A stretch of 64,000 nucleotides of DNA. Source: an uncultured Peptostreptococcaceae bacterium. GTDB lineage: Bacteria > Bacillota > Clostridia > Peptostreptococcales > Peptostreptococcaceae. Below, one piece after another: positions 26,803 through 35,624 of the stretch. The DNA lies in NCBI GenBank assembly GCA_947072565.1, contig CAMTIM010000022.1, positions 186,001-250,000 of the forward strand, in the 5' to 3' direction. The notes under the pieces were generated by a model. It did not search any database, was not told the origin of the DNA, and worked only from the letters and a program-made list of their open reading frames with translations. The position numbers were made by a program, and so were the translations under genes. Numbering within the stretch: the stretch's first letter is position 1; the number at the start of each line of letters is the position of its first letter.

Positions 26803-27855
26803 CTAAGATACTTTAAGATCTTTGTATCTTTTTCCTAATGTACTAGGACTTATTTCATATTTTTTAGATATTTGTGCTTGAGTTATATTTTCTCCAGCAA
26901 CTTTTTTAATATGATATTCAACTGCTGCAGCCCATCCATTTTCAGATCCTTTTACTTCTCCATGAACTTGTTTATACTCATTCCAAAACGCTATGCATGA
27001 ATCTATATTATCTTTTTCAACATTTTGTCTAAGAGCAGAGCATACTCTACATTCATCTTCATTTGCATCTTCAGATGTTAATGCTACTTCTTGTGCTGCT
27101 TTATTCATTTTTTCTTCTTTTTGTTGTTTTAAATATTCAGCTATACTTGGGTCTAATAGTTGTTGCATATATTTATATAATATATGAGTATGATGTATTA
27201 AGAAAGTACTCATATCTTTGTATAAATCTTCATATTGATTGAATAAGTTTACTATGTCACTACATATAATATCTTTAACTGCATTAGATATACTTATAGT
27301 TACATCTATTAGTATACTTGTATCTTCAACATTAACTATTCTAGCTATCATACAACTTCCTACTTTGAAGTCTTTTAATAAGTTTACATCTTCTGTATAA
27401 ACTTCTTTTTGTGTTAAACAATCAGTTAATAAAATCTGTCCATCTAACACTTCTTTAACTTCATATATACCTACGTAAGATTCAAATAAATTTCTTAATA
27501 TTTCTACTTCTTTTGTATTTAAATTATCTCTATTAGCTTCATAGAAGTCAACAGTCATAACTTTTTTACTTTCCATTATATGGTCTTGTACAAAATAAGT
27601 ATTGAAGAATCTTTCAAACTTTGCATTGATTGATTCATCTTCCACTATGTAAAACATTTCTTTAGCTTTTTCATATTCTTCTTTAAATTTATCTTGTTTT
27701 GAATACTCTTGTATTCTTGTATACAATTCTGAATATTGTTTTTGTGAAAGCACAACTTTTCTCCCTGCTCTTTCTGAAACAACATCTTTATTTAAACAAC
27801 ATCTTTTATATTTTCTGCCGCTGCCACAAGGGCATAACTCATTTCTCCCTAACAA
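26803..27855 (-). CDS. SEC-C motif protein with C-terminal helix-turn-helix-like segment
   Basis: The 350-residue protein opens with a SEC-C zinc motif, [16 protein letters not shown], like the tail of SecA. A long helical middle (about 25-310) follows, then a C-terminal segment resembling a helix-turn-helix: [21 protein letters not shown]. The TTG at 27855 is preferred, since AAGGAG overlaps the upstream in-frame GTG. A second cysteine pair ([10 protein letters not shown]) lies near residue 270. Zinc binding is expected; DNA, RNA or ribosome binding is possible but unproved. It stands alone, with no clear operon partner. Confidence 0.8.
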   Translation of the reverse strand: MLGRNELCPCGSGRKYKRCCLNKDVVSERAGRKVVLSQKQYSELYTRIQEYSKQDKFKEEYEKAKEMFYIVEDESINAKFERFFNTYFVQDHIMESKKVMTVDFYEANRDNLNTKEVEILRNLFESYVGIYEVKEVLDGQILLTDCLTQKEVYTEDVNLLKDFKVGSCMIARIVNVEDTSILIDVTISISNAVKDIICSDIVNLFNQYEDLYKDMSTFLIHHTHILYKYMQQLLDPSIAEYLKQQKEEKMNKAAQEVALTSEDANEDECRVCSALRQNVEKDNIDSCIAFWNEYKQVHGEVKGSENGWAAAVEYHIKKVAGENITQAQISKKYEISPSTLGKRYKDLKVS

Positions 27856-28124
27856 TGTGACTTTCACTCCTTCATTTTTAAAATTAAATTAAAGTACAAT
27901 TTATTATTATACCATTTTTTATCCAACGATTCTATAATTATAATATTATTTTATTATTTTTATGTATATTATTAAGCTTTGGTATAACTTTTAAATGCAT
28001 TATTTATAGATTTTCTATAAGATTAACCTAAATTCCTTTATGTTTTTCTAATTAAGTTCATACTAATTCCCTTAATATGTATCACAAATCGATACTAACA
28101 TATCAGTTATTTTAATCTTACTCT

Positions 28125-28595
28125 CTATCCGACTCTAAGCGTCATTACACATTCTATAATATCGACTTTTATCTCATCTTTTATTTCTACATTGTTAGTA
28201 TTTTTTTTATTAATTTGTATATTTTGTATAGAATTATTTCCTTTTATTTTTTTTATTTCATCATTTAACTTAAGTAAATCTTCTATACTTCCACTTACTT
28301 TTAATTCTATATTTGTAAATTCGTTATTATTTTCATCCCACTCTAAAAATTTATTTACATATAATACGTCAATGAATTTACTAAATTCATTTTCTATCTT
28401 TAAAACTAAATCATCATTTTCTTTTTTACATTTTGTTTCTTTTTCTTGTTCATTAGTAATTGTTTTTACTTTTTTATTTTCTAAATTATTAATTTCAACT
28501 TTAACGGGTCTTATAACAATTTTATTTATAAAAATTCCAATTATTATTATTATAAATACGCCTATAAATTTTTTAGTTATTTTATTAAAATTCAT
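28125..28595 (-). CDS. pilO: Type IV pilus assembly protein, PilO-like
   Basis: The 156-residue protein has one N-terminal membrane anchor (FIGVFIIIIIGIFINKIVI), then a predicted coiled region and a small alpha/beta domain, the layout of PilO. Sequence alone is weak; position after pilM and pilN in a pilus operon decides the call. PilO pairs with PilN in the inner-membrane alignment complex. ATG at 28595 has AGGTGAT just upstream, within the end of pilN. It is the last gene of the operon; no clear terminator follows. Confidence 0.65.
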   Translation of the reverse strand: MNFNKITKKFIGVFIIIIIGIFINKIVIRPVKVEINNLENKKVKTITNEQEKETKCKKENDDLVLKIENEFSKFIDVLYVNKFLEWDENNNEFTNIELKVSGSIEDLLKLNDEIKKIKGNNSIQNIQINKKNTNNVEIKDEIKVDIIECVMTLRVG

Positions 28596-28600
28596 ATTTA

Positions 28601-29035
28601 TCACCTAGCTTGATATTTTAATCTAAACATATAATAATTATCTTCTTTTTTTATACCATCTACAGATGCATTTTTAATCAATTCTACGTCTTCAATATCA
28701 TAAAGTAAATTTAAATCACTACATTTTCCACGCACCTCAATATTTTCATTTGAAAGCTTCATCTCATCTATATTTTCAGAACCAAACATCGAATAAATTA
28801 ATTTTATATTATTTATATCTACTTCTTTTATTTTTTTAACTTTATCAGTGGTTATGTTTTGAATTTCATTTCTTGCTATTTGGGTTTCTGCTATTTCTGA
28901 TTTTAATTCTTTTAAATTTGTTAAATGTATTAATAAATTTAAAAATATAAAAACAAAAACACTAAATAAAACTAACTTATTTATAAAATCATATTTATTA
29001 TCGTCAAGAAAATTTAAAGTTTTATATTTTTTCAT
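28601..29035 (-). CDS. pilN: Type IV pilus assembly protein, PilN-like
   Basis: This 144-residue bitopic membrane protein starts KKYKTLNFLDD, a PilN-like cytoplasmic N-terminus that would contact PilM. One membrane helix (KLVLFSVFVFIFLNLLIHL) and an extracytoplasmic domain with a coiled start follow. Its ATG overlaps the pilM stop, so translation is coupled. Divergence from well-studied PilN proteins is high, so the name relies on operon order pilM-pilN-pilO as well as topology. Confidence 0.7.
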   Translation of the reverse strand: MKKYKTLNFLDDNKYDFINKLVLFSVFVFIFLNLLIHLTNLKELKSEIAETQIARNEIQNITTDKVKKIKEVDINNIKLIYSMFGSENIDEMKLSNENIEVRGKCSDLNLLYDIEDVELIKNASVDGIKKEDNYYMFRLKYQAR

Positions 29036-29880
29036 TATATTATCATTCCTATGCTGTTTATATAATTTATACTTTTATCTCTTAGTAATTGTTTGTTTTT
29101 CATTAATTTTATATTATTATCAATTTCTAATGGTCTTATTTTAAAATCATGACTTAAATAGCTTTTTATAAAAGGATCATTTTTTCCATAGTAATATATA
29201 GTTTCAAAATCTTTAATTGAATTTACTACAGATTCATAAGATTGAATAGTTCTAGGAAGCACATGAGATTCGTATATTTTATTTTGTTTTACAATATTTA
29301 TTATAAATTCTCTATCTTTGCATTCTATAAATATACCTTCTTTTGAAAAATCCTGTATTAAATTTAAACTCAACAATTTTTGTAATATATCGCAATTTAC
29401 ATTTAATATTCTGGTTTTACTTTTTAGCTTTTTTGAAATTTGATCACATAAATTTATTGTTACTTTTTCAATTAATATAACTTGCAAATTCAATTTATTT
29501 TTACTTGAATTTATTATCTTATATTTGATAATATAATCATCTATATTTATAGGTGTATATTGTTTAATTTCACATTTTATTATTTTTAATAAGTCCTTTT
29601 TATTTTTAATATTTAGTGTTTCAATATTTATAATTACTGTCTTCTCATCTTGAATATTATAGACTATATTTTTATATGATTTTTCTACACCTCGTATTTC
29701 TTGTTTTATTATATTTGCTATATAGTCTGACTGTATATTTATATCATTTTGTAATGTGTATTCATTTGGAATTGCTTTTTCTGATGATTTGAATATTGTT
29801 ATTTCGTTTTTTGATTTTCTTAAAAGAGTTATTTTTATTTGATTATTATTTATTTCAACATTTATTATTTTTTTAATAAT
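29035..29880 (-). CDS. pilM: Type IV pilus assembly ATPase-like PilM, without a canonical start codon
   Basis: Translation of the minus strand gives an uninterrupted frame from 29880 to the stop at 29035-29037, about 281 residues, ending just where pilN begins. It starts IIKKIINVEINNNQIKIT, matching the beta-strand opening of PilM/actin-like proteins. A ribosome site, AGGAG (29889-29885), is followed by ATT at 29878-29880 (4-nt gap) and ATT at 29875-29877 (7-nt gap). No ATG, GTG or TTG occurs in frame between the upstream stop (29893-29895) and TTG at 29493, which has no ribosome site. Either an AUU start is used or an ATG has been mutated. PilM recruits PilN in the alignment complex. Confidence 0.7.
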   Translation of the reverse strand: MIKKIINVEINNNQIKITLLRKSKNEITIFKSSEKAIPNEYTLQNDINIQSDYIANIIKQEIRGVEKSYKNIVYNIQDEKTVIINIETLNIKNKKDLLKIIKCEIKQYTPINIDDYIIKYKIINSSKNKLNLQVILIEKVTINLCDQISKKLKSKTRILNVNCDILQKLLSLNLIQDFSKEGIFIECKDREFIINIVKQNKIYESHVLPRTIQSYESVVNSIKDFETIYYYGKNDPFIKSYLSHDFKIRPLEIDNNIKLMKNKQLLRDKSINYINSIGMII

Positions 29881-29939
29881 ATCACTCCTAAATTATTTTA
29901 CACAATTTCACGTTGTAGTGAAAATTTTTATTTAAGTTT

Positions 29940-30317
29940 TTAGCTAGGGCTATTTTGTTTTTCTACTTTAGGATAAAATACAACATCCCCTACTTTTACA
30001 GTTACTTGGCTATCTTTTTCAATAGCTATTTCAAAATCAGTATCCTTACTTTGAGATTTAGGCACTGTACTTATATACCCATGACCTTGTAAAACTTGAG
30101 GAGTAACTTTATCTCCAACTTTTACTTTATTATCATTTAGCGCTAAATTTGTTGCTGTTGCTAAGCTAGATGCTGCTACGTAATCTGAATTAAGCTTCGC
30201 ATTTTCTTGAACTTGTCCAAATTTCATAAATCCTAAACTTGATAAAATTCCTAATATAGTAACAACTATTACCATTTCAACTAATGTAAATCCAGTCTTT
30301 CTTTTTTTATTTTTCAT
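29940..30317 (-). CDS. pilA: Type IV pilin
   Basis: The 125-residue prepilin has a short basic leader, KNKKRKTG, cut after G9 before F10, then the conserved hydrophobic helix FTLVEMVIVVTILGILSS with E14 (mature Glu5). The C-terminal domain is small (about 80 residues), cysteine-free, and ends in beta strands. This is a plausible major pilin. A prepilin peptidase is needed for processing, but none is in the window. AAGGAG precedes the ATG. It sits between pilC and pilM in the operon. Confidence 0.92.
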   Translation of the reverse strand: MKNKKRKTGFTLVEMVIVVTILGILSSLGFMKFGQVQENAKLNSDYVAASSLATATNLALNDNKVKVGDKVTPQVLQGHGYISTVPKSQSKDTDFEIAIEKDSQVTVKVGDVVFYPKVEKQNSPS

Positions 30318-30341
30318 TTTACTCTCCTTATATTTATCGGT

Positions 30342-31526
30342 TTATATCGAAGTTATTGCATCAAACATAGGTATAACCATAGCAATCATAAATATACCTA
30401 TAAAAACTCCAACTATTACTATTATTAAAGGTTCTATAATTTTCATAATCTGCTCTATTTTTATATCTAAATCATTACTGCAAAAACTATCAATAGTCTT
30501 TAAACTATCATCTAGTTTTCCACTTTCTTCGCCTATATTTATCATAGATATAAATAGCTTAGGAAAGATATTTACTTTCATTAAGGAATCTCCTATGCTG
30601 TTTCCTTTTTCGATGTATTCTTTTGATATTAATAATTTTTCATAAATAAATTTATCATCTATTGTTTGTGCAGATATGTCTATCGCTTTTACAATTTGAA
30701 CACCACTTGCTACTAGCATATTTAGTGCTCTACAAAATCTTGTTGTTATAACTAAATTTGTTATATTTTTTATAAGAGGGATTTTAAATTTAAGGTTATT
30801 TTTGAATTTATTTATTTTAGCATTATTTTTTATGAAATGGGTTAATAGAGGTGCCGCTATTAAAATAAATGTTATTATATAAATATATTTAGTTCTTATA
30901 AATCTAGATGTTCCTATTAATATTTTGGTCAATAATGGTACTTTTATACCATTACTTATAAATATCATCTCAAAATTAGGTATAACTATTATCATTATAA
31001 ATAGCATCGATAACATAGATAATATAAGTAGTATTATAGGATATATTAATATTGTTTTAATTTTTGATTTTAACTTATATTCTTTATCGTAATAGTGAGC
31101 TAGATTATGCATTACTTTATCTAAATTACCACTAAACTCTCCTGCTTTTATCATACTTATAAAAAATGATGAAAATAAATTTGTTTTTTGAAAGGATTCA
31201 GTTATAGAATTTCCTAGCTGAATATGATTTGATATTTGTGATAATATATAGTCTATTTTATTATTAGATTGATTTTTTAATATGTTCATTACTTTTGTAA
31301 TTTCGCATCCTGATTCTAGCAATATACCCATCTGCCTACATAGAACTCTTAGTTCTTTTTCTTTTATTTTTTTATTAGTAATTTTATTTTTTACTTCTTT
31401 GCTACTTACTATTGTCAATTCATTAGTATTTATATAATTATATAAATCTTCTTTAGAGTCTGATTCTATTTTTATTCTTTTCTTTTTTTTATTGTTATCA
31501 TAAACTACACATTCATAAAAACTCAT
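30342..31526 (-). CDS. pilC: Type IV pilus inner membrane platform protein PilC
   Basis: The 394-residue protein has a cytoplasmic N-terminal region (1-60) and two T2SSF domains, each followed by membrane helices. The repeated motifs LCRQMGILLESG and RFCRALNMLVASG, and FISMIKAGEFSGNL and FISMINIGEESGKL, show the internal duplication. PilC is the platform through which the PilB motor drives pilin assembly. AGGAG precedes the ATG. It lies between pilB and the pilin gene. Confidence 0.93.
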   Translation of the reverse strand: MSFYECVVYDNNKKKKRIKIESDSKEDLYNYINTNELTIVSSKEVKNKITNKKIKEKELRVLCRQMGILLESGCEITKVMNILKNQSNNKIDYILSQISNHIQLGNSITESFQKTNLFSSFFISMIKAGEFSGNLDKVMHNLAHYYDKEYKLKSKIKTILIYPIILLILSMLSMLFIMIIVIPNFEMIFISNGIKVPLLTKILIGTSRFIRTKYIYIITFILIAAPLLTHFIKNNAKINKFKNNLKFKIPLIKNITNLVITTRFCRALNMLVASGVQIVKAIDISAQTIDDKFIYEKLLISKEYIEKGNSIGDSLMKVNIFPKLFISMINIGEESGKLDDSLKTIDSFCSNDLDIKIEQIMKIIEPLIIVIVGVFIGIFMIAMVIPMFDAITSI

Positions 31527-31542
31527 TCAATAATTCTCCTGT

Positions 31543-32925
31543 TTATTCTAAATTATCTACCATTATGCATTCTTCTAATGTAGTTATCTTGTTTTCAATT
31601 AAATTTTTACTACTCTGTTCAAATGTTATCATTCCATTTCTTTGTGCTATTTCTTTTATCTCTTTAGCTTCTTTCATTTCTCTTATACATTTTTTTATAT
31701 CTTCATCAATTTCTAACACTTCATATATAGCAGTTCTACCTAAATATCCTTTTCCATTACACTCTTTGCATCCTACAGATAATTTGGTGTTTATATCTCC
31801 GTTTCTACTGTCTTTAATAAGAATATCCCTACTGCAATGTGTGCATACTTTTCTTACTAATTTTTGAGATATTATTCCTATGAGAGATGAATTTAATAAA
31901 TATTGTGGAATTTCCATATCTATCAACCTTACAATAGAAGATATCGCATCACTTGTATGTACAGTACTTATTACTAAATGACCTGTTATAGCCGCTCTTA
32001 CTGCTATTTTAGCAGTTTCTACATCTCTTATCTCACCTATCATTATAATGTCTGGATCTTGCCTTAATATGGATTTTAGGCCTACTCCAAACCCTAATCC
32101 AACCTTATTATTTACTTGAATTTGATTTATTCCTTCTATTTTGTATTCAACAGGGTCTTCTATTGTCATTATGTTTTTGTTTGTATTTTTTAAATCATTT
32201 AATATAGAATATACAGTGGTTGTTTTTCCACTACCAGTTGAGCCTGTAACTAACAAAATACCACTTTTTTTATTTATAATATTATTTATTTTATTTGTTG
32301 CTTCAATAGAAAAACCTAACTCTTCTTTACTTCTTAAAAATGTATTTCTATTTAATATTCTTAGCACTATTTTTTCTCCATGCATTGTAGGAATGCAAGA
32401 AGCTCTAATATCTATTAAGTGTCCATTAATATTTAAATCCGCTCTACCATCTTGAGGCAATCTTTTTTCTGTAATATCCATCTGCATCTCTAATTTTATT
32501 ACAGAACTTAAGTATTGATATATATCCATTGAAATTTTTGATATTTCATTTAATTCCCCATCTATCCTAAGCCTTATTATTAAATACTCTTCAAATGGCT
32601 CTATATGTATATCACTAGCATTTTTAGATACAGCTTCATTTAAAATATTATTGTATAATTTTCTAGCATATCCTTCATCTAACTTGTTGTCCTCTTCATA
32701 ATATTTTTTTATCTTTGTCCCAATTACTTCTTTATCTTGTTTTTCTAATATAATGTTCATTCCTGTTGCTAACTTCAAATCTCTTATTGCACAGATGTCT
32801 TCATTTTCTATCTCTACATGCAGATTATTTTCATTTATTCTAACAGGAAACACATTATATCTTTTAGCTATTTTCTTTGGAATTAATTTAGTTAATACAT
32901 CGTCTTGTAAAATAATTTTACTCAC
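31543..32925 (-). CDS. pilB: Type IV pilus assembly ATPase PilB
   Basis: This 460-residue hexameric motor ATPase powers pilus extension. Walker A is GSTGSGKTTT, the Walker B and Asp-box region is RQDPDIIMIGEIRD, and the His-box is STVHTSDAIS. Four cysteines, in CTHCSRD and GCKECNG, form the usual zinc module. The N-terminal domain is short compared with many PilB proteins. The start is GTG at 32925, overlapping the stop of the DUF881 gene by 8 nt; AAAGG lies directly before it, so coupling rather than a spaced ribosome site is likely. No PilT retraction ATPase is seen. Confidence 0.93.
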   Translation of the reverse strand: MSKIILQDDVLTKLIPKKIAKRYNVFPVRINENNLHVEIENEDICAIRDLKLATGMNIILEKQDKEVIGTKIKKYYEEDNKLDEGYARKLYNNILNEAVSKNASDIHIEPFEEYLIIRLRIDGELNEISKISMDIYQYLSSVIKLEMQMDITEKRLPQDGRADLNINGHLIDIRASCIPTMHGEKIVLRILNRNTFLRSKEELGFSIEATNKINNIINKKSGILLVTGSTGSGKTTTVYSILNDLKNTNKNIMTIEDPVEYKIEGINQIQVNNKVGLGFGVGLKSILRQDPDIIMIGEIRDVETAKIAVRAAITGHLVISTVHTSDAISSIVRLIDMEIPQYLLNSSLIGIISQKLVRKVCTHCSRDILIKDSRNGDINTKLSVGCKECNGKGYLGRTAIYEVLEIDEDIKKCIREMKEAKEIKEIAQRNGMITFEQSSKNLIENKITTLEECIMVDNLE

Positions 32926-33598
32926 CCTTTATATATTCTAATTTATTAGGTACATTCATTTTTTGAAGAGTTATATTTTTATCAACTTTAAATTCTACTT
33001 TTATAGGATAATTATTCTCTATATTTGTTAAATAATTATTTTTTTTATTTATGTATTTATATAATTTATCATAATCTCCGATAACTTTTATTTCATAAGG
33101 TTGTGCAATTGGAACAGAATTTATGTTTATATGATTTCCTGCTAAAACTATTGCTGAATATTGATTAAGTCTTTCTCCATTTATAGATATTAGCTTTGCT
33201 CCATTTATTTTAAGTTCATTGATAATGTTAATTAGTATCTTATTATAATCAATTATATTTGCTATATTCCCTGCCTCTTCATTTAAAGCGTCTATATTTA
33301 TAACTACCCCACTATTAGTAATGTCAGTGTATGATAAGCTTGATTTTAGATTGTCTACTTTTTTTATATTTTTTTCATCTTCATATTTTATTTTTAATTT
33401 TTCTAACTCTTTTTCTATGTTTTCTTTTTCTTTGTTTAATTTCTTAATATTTTTATTTGCTATGTATATTTCTTTTTTAATACCTTCATCTTTGCTTATG
33501 TACATATCTTTTTTTCTTTCATACTCTCTATTTGTCATTCCAATGAATACACCTAACATAGCACTAGTTATTATTATCAACACATATCTATTTTTCAT
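32918..33598 (-). CDS. DUF881 family membrane-anchored protein heading the pilus operon
   Basis: The 226-residue protein has an N-terminal membrane anchor (YVLIIITSAMLGVFIGM), a long charged coiled coil (about 35-85), and a C-terminal alpha/beta domain like DUF881 (SGVVINIDALNEEA and GAKLISINGERL). DUF881 proteins are usually found near division or sporulation genes; here the gene overlaps pilB by 8 nt. Its topology resembles PilO or PilN, so a scaffold role in the pilus machine is a reasonable inference. TAGGGAG precedes the ATG. Confidence 0.75.
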   Translation of the reverse strand: MKNRYVLIIITSAMLGVFIGMTNREYERKKDMYISKDEGIKKEIYIANKNIKKLNKEKENIEKELEKLKIKYEDEKNIKKVDNLKSSLSYTDITNSGVVINIDALNEEAGNIANIIDYNKILINIINELKINGAKLISINGERLNQYSAIVLAGNHININSVPIAQPYEIKVIGDYDKLYKYINKKNNYLTNIENNYPIKVEFKVDKNITLQKMNVPNKLEYIKGE

Positions 33599-33642
33599 AC
33601 CAATATACTCCCTATAAATTTAATTTTAAATATCATTTTATA

Positions 33643-33685
33643 TTCATTCTAAACTTGTACATACTGATTATACTTCATTCTAAAC
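33643..33685. repeat. 12-bp direct repeat in the pilus operon promoter region
   Basis: GTTTAGAATGAA (minus-strand reading) occurs at 33674-33685 and 33643-33654, 31 bp apart, about three helical turns. TATAAT (33667-33672) follows the first and TATAAA the second. They could be tandem promoters or paired regulator sites for the pilus operon. Confidence 0.6.
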
Positions 33686-33706
33686 ATTTATGCTTTTATT
33701 ATAGTA

Positions 33707-33759
33707 AAAAGCTATAGAATTTATGTATGAATTAATACATACTTATTTCTATAGCTTTT
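33707..33759 (-). terminator. Terminator of the tandem P-loop gene
   Basis: AAAAGCTATAGAA/TTCTATAGCTTTT with an inner ATGTAT/ATACAT stem, followed by five T on the minus strand. Confidence 0.85.
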
Positions 33760-33773
33760 ACATTTAATAAAAT

Positions 33774-34847
33774 TTATTTTTCATATTTTAAAATTCTTTT
33801 TACTAACTCAATTCTTAAATTTTCAATTTCATTAAAGTTCATATTAGGAACATAATATGATTCTATAATATCATGCTTATCTTTAGCTTTTTTTAAGTTT
33901 GAAATAGCTATATTTATCAACTCATCAAGTATTTTTTTATCAAATTTTATTTCTTCTTCGTACTTAGATAATTTGTTTATATTTAGATGTTTATTTAAAT
34001 CAATAGTATTCTGTCCTTCAAATAAGCTACTTGTTGTTATTCCTATATCTAAATCTTTAATTATTATAGTTTCTAGCTTTTCTTTTATAAGAGGACAATG
34101 GTATACTTCTACATTCATTCCCTTTTGAACAGCTTTGTCACATATTTTTTGTAGGAATGTAGTTTTTCCTGTTCCAATATCTCCATTTAAATAATAAACT
34201 TTAGATACTTCACTAAGGATACTATCAGTTTGATCTATGTGACCTTGTGGAGTTATAGCAGTTCCAAATAAATGTCTTTCTTGTTTGTATATTCCAGTAT
34301 TACTAGTTTCTTTAAATAAATCATATATAAAATGCTCTGTTAATAAGTTTACTTGACCAAAATCCATACAATCTTTATATTTTTCTTCTATATCCTTATA
34401 TATAGGCTCTGAAGATTTTAAAAATTTGTATGCTCTTTTAAATGAGTTACCTATGTCTTTTCCGCTTTCTACAATTTCATGTTTATTTTTTTCTAAGTTT
34501 TCTAAATTCCAATAATCACCTAAGTTAACTACTTCATCTATAGCTCCTGGATCCTTAGGATCAACTATATGAGGAGCTGTTCCATCTAATAAAACTACAC
34601 CTAGTTTTTTTATTACAACTCCATCTAGAGAGTCTGGATCTGATGGACAGTGATGTAATTCAACTTCATATCCATTTTCTATAAATTGTCTTACTATTTT
34701 CTTCATCAATGACGATTTCCCTACACCTGGACCACCTTTCAAGCAAAAAATTCTATTTACATTAGTTGGAATCATATATTCAAAAAAATTGAATGATCCA
34801 TTTGCTGTGTTACCACCTGGGAATAAATGTCTAACTTTTTCTTCCAT
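33774..34847 (-). CDS. Tandem P-loop NTPase, PRK06851-like, unknown function
   Basis: The 357-residue protein is an internal duplication of a P-loop unit. RHLFPGGN plus P-loop GGPGVGKSS (38-46) plus HHCPSD (65-70) recurs as RHLFGTAI plus P-loop GDIGTGKTT (222-230) plus YHCPLI (249-254). The first half also carries LDGVVIKKLGVVLLDGTAPH. I recall this as the uncharacterised PRK06851 family of Firmicutes; no reaction is known. AAGGGGG precedes the ATG. It is monocistronic, downstream of the pilus operon promoter region and before engB, with its own terminator. Confidence 0.85.
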   Translation of the reverse strand: MEEKVRHLFPGGNTANGSFNFFEYMIPTNVNRIFCLKGGPGVGKSSLMKKIVRQFIENGYEVELHHCPSDPDSLDGVVIKKLGVVLLDGTAPHIVDPKDPGAIDEVVNLGDYWNLENLEKNKHEIVESGKDIGNSFKRAYKFLKSSEPIYKDIEEKYKDCMDFGQVNLLTEHFIYDLFKETSNTGIYKQERHLFGTAITPQGHIDQTDSILSEVSKVYYLNGDIGTGKTTFLQKICDKAVQKGMNVEVYHCPLIKEKLETIIIKDLDIGITTSSLFEGQNTIDLNKHLNINKLSKYEEEIKFDKKILDELINIAISNLKKAKDKHDIIESYYVPNMNFNEIENLRIELVKRILKYEK

Positions 34848-34964
34848 AATTAAAACCCCCTAAGATTTAGCTTCTATCTTATTAAAATATTAATAAGTGG
34901 CTGTTTATGTTACTAATATAATGTTTATTTTATGTAAAATTTTAAATTTAATCCATTTATAAAA

Positions 34965-35010
34965 AAAAGAGTAGTAATTTTGGTAATATACCCAAATTAC
35001 TACTCTTTTT
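34965..35010 (-). terminator. Terminator of the lon-engB unit
   Basis: AAAAGAGTAGTAATTT pairs with AAATTACTACTCTTTT around a 13-nt loop; T-rich sequence follows on the minus strand just past the engB stop. Confidence 0.9.
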
Positions 35011-35012
35011 TA

Positions 35013-35624
35013 CTAATCTACAGTTATTTCATAACCGTGTTCACTATATTGATTTATTACTTCAGCCCAAACTTCTTCTACACCTGTTTTCTTAAGAGAA
35101 GATATTGGAATTACTTTCTCATCTTTTTCTAATTGTAATTTTTTCCTTATTATACTTATGTGTTTTTGATATTGACCTCTAGATATTTTATCTGCTTTTG
35201 TAGCTATTACTACACAGTTATATCCAAAGTGCTTTATCCATTCATACATCATAACGTCATCATTAGTAGGTTCATGTCTAATGTCTACAAGTAAGAAAAT
35301 AGCGCATAATTCATCTCTATCTTCTAAATATCTTTCCATTATAGTTCCCCATTTATCTTTTTCAGACTTAGCTATTTTAGCATATCCATAACCTGGAAGA
35401 TCTGTAAAGAAAAATTCATTATTTATAAGATAGAAATTTATAGTTCTTGTCTTACCTGGAGTTTGACTAGTTCTAGCAAAATTTCTTCTGTTTAATAAAG
35501 TATTTACTGTTGATGATTTTCCTACGTTTGATCTACCAACTAAAGCTATTTCTGGTATACCTTCATCTGGGTACTGTGATTTATTTACTGCACTCATTGT
35601 TATCTCTGAGCTTCTGATTTTCAT
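35013..35624 (-). CDS. engB: Ribosome biogenesis GTPase EngB/YsxC
   Basis: This is an essential GTPase for large ribosomal subunit assembly. The 203-residue protein has G1 GRSNVGKSS, a threonine-rich switch ([13 protein letters not shown]), G3 DLPGYGYAK and G4 TKAD. Length is normal. Its ATG touches the lon stop, giving translational coupling in a lon-engB operon, an arrangement I recall from other Firmicutes. Confidence 0.96.
   Translation of the reverse strand: MKIRSSEITMSAVNKSQYPDEGIPEIALVGRSNVGKSSTVNTLLNRRNFARTSQTPGKTRTINFYLINNEFFFTDLPGYGYAKIAKSEKDKWGTIMERYLEDRDELCAIFLLVDIRHEPTNDDVMMYEWIKHFGYNCVVIATKADKISRGQYQKHISIIRKKLQLEKDEKVIPISSLKKTGVEEVWAEVINQYSEHGYEITVD

Noticed and set aside
28070..28124. 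Terminator after the pilO-like gene
   Set aside because: Only a short GTATC/GATAC pairing without a T-run is visible, so no terminator is claimed.
28125..28608. Plus-strand frame of 138 codons opposite the pilO-like gene
   Set aside because: It is Ser/Leu/Ile/Phe-rich antisense; the minus-strand gene fits the operon and has a ribosome site.
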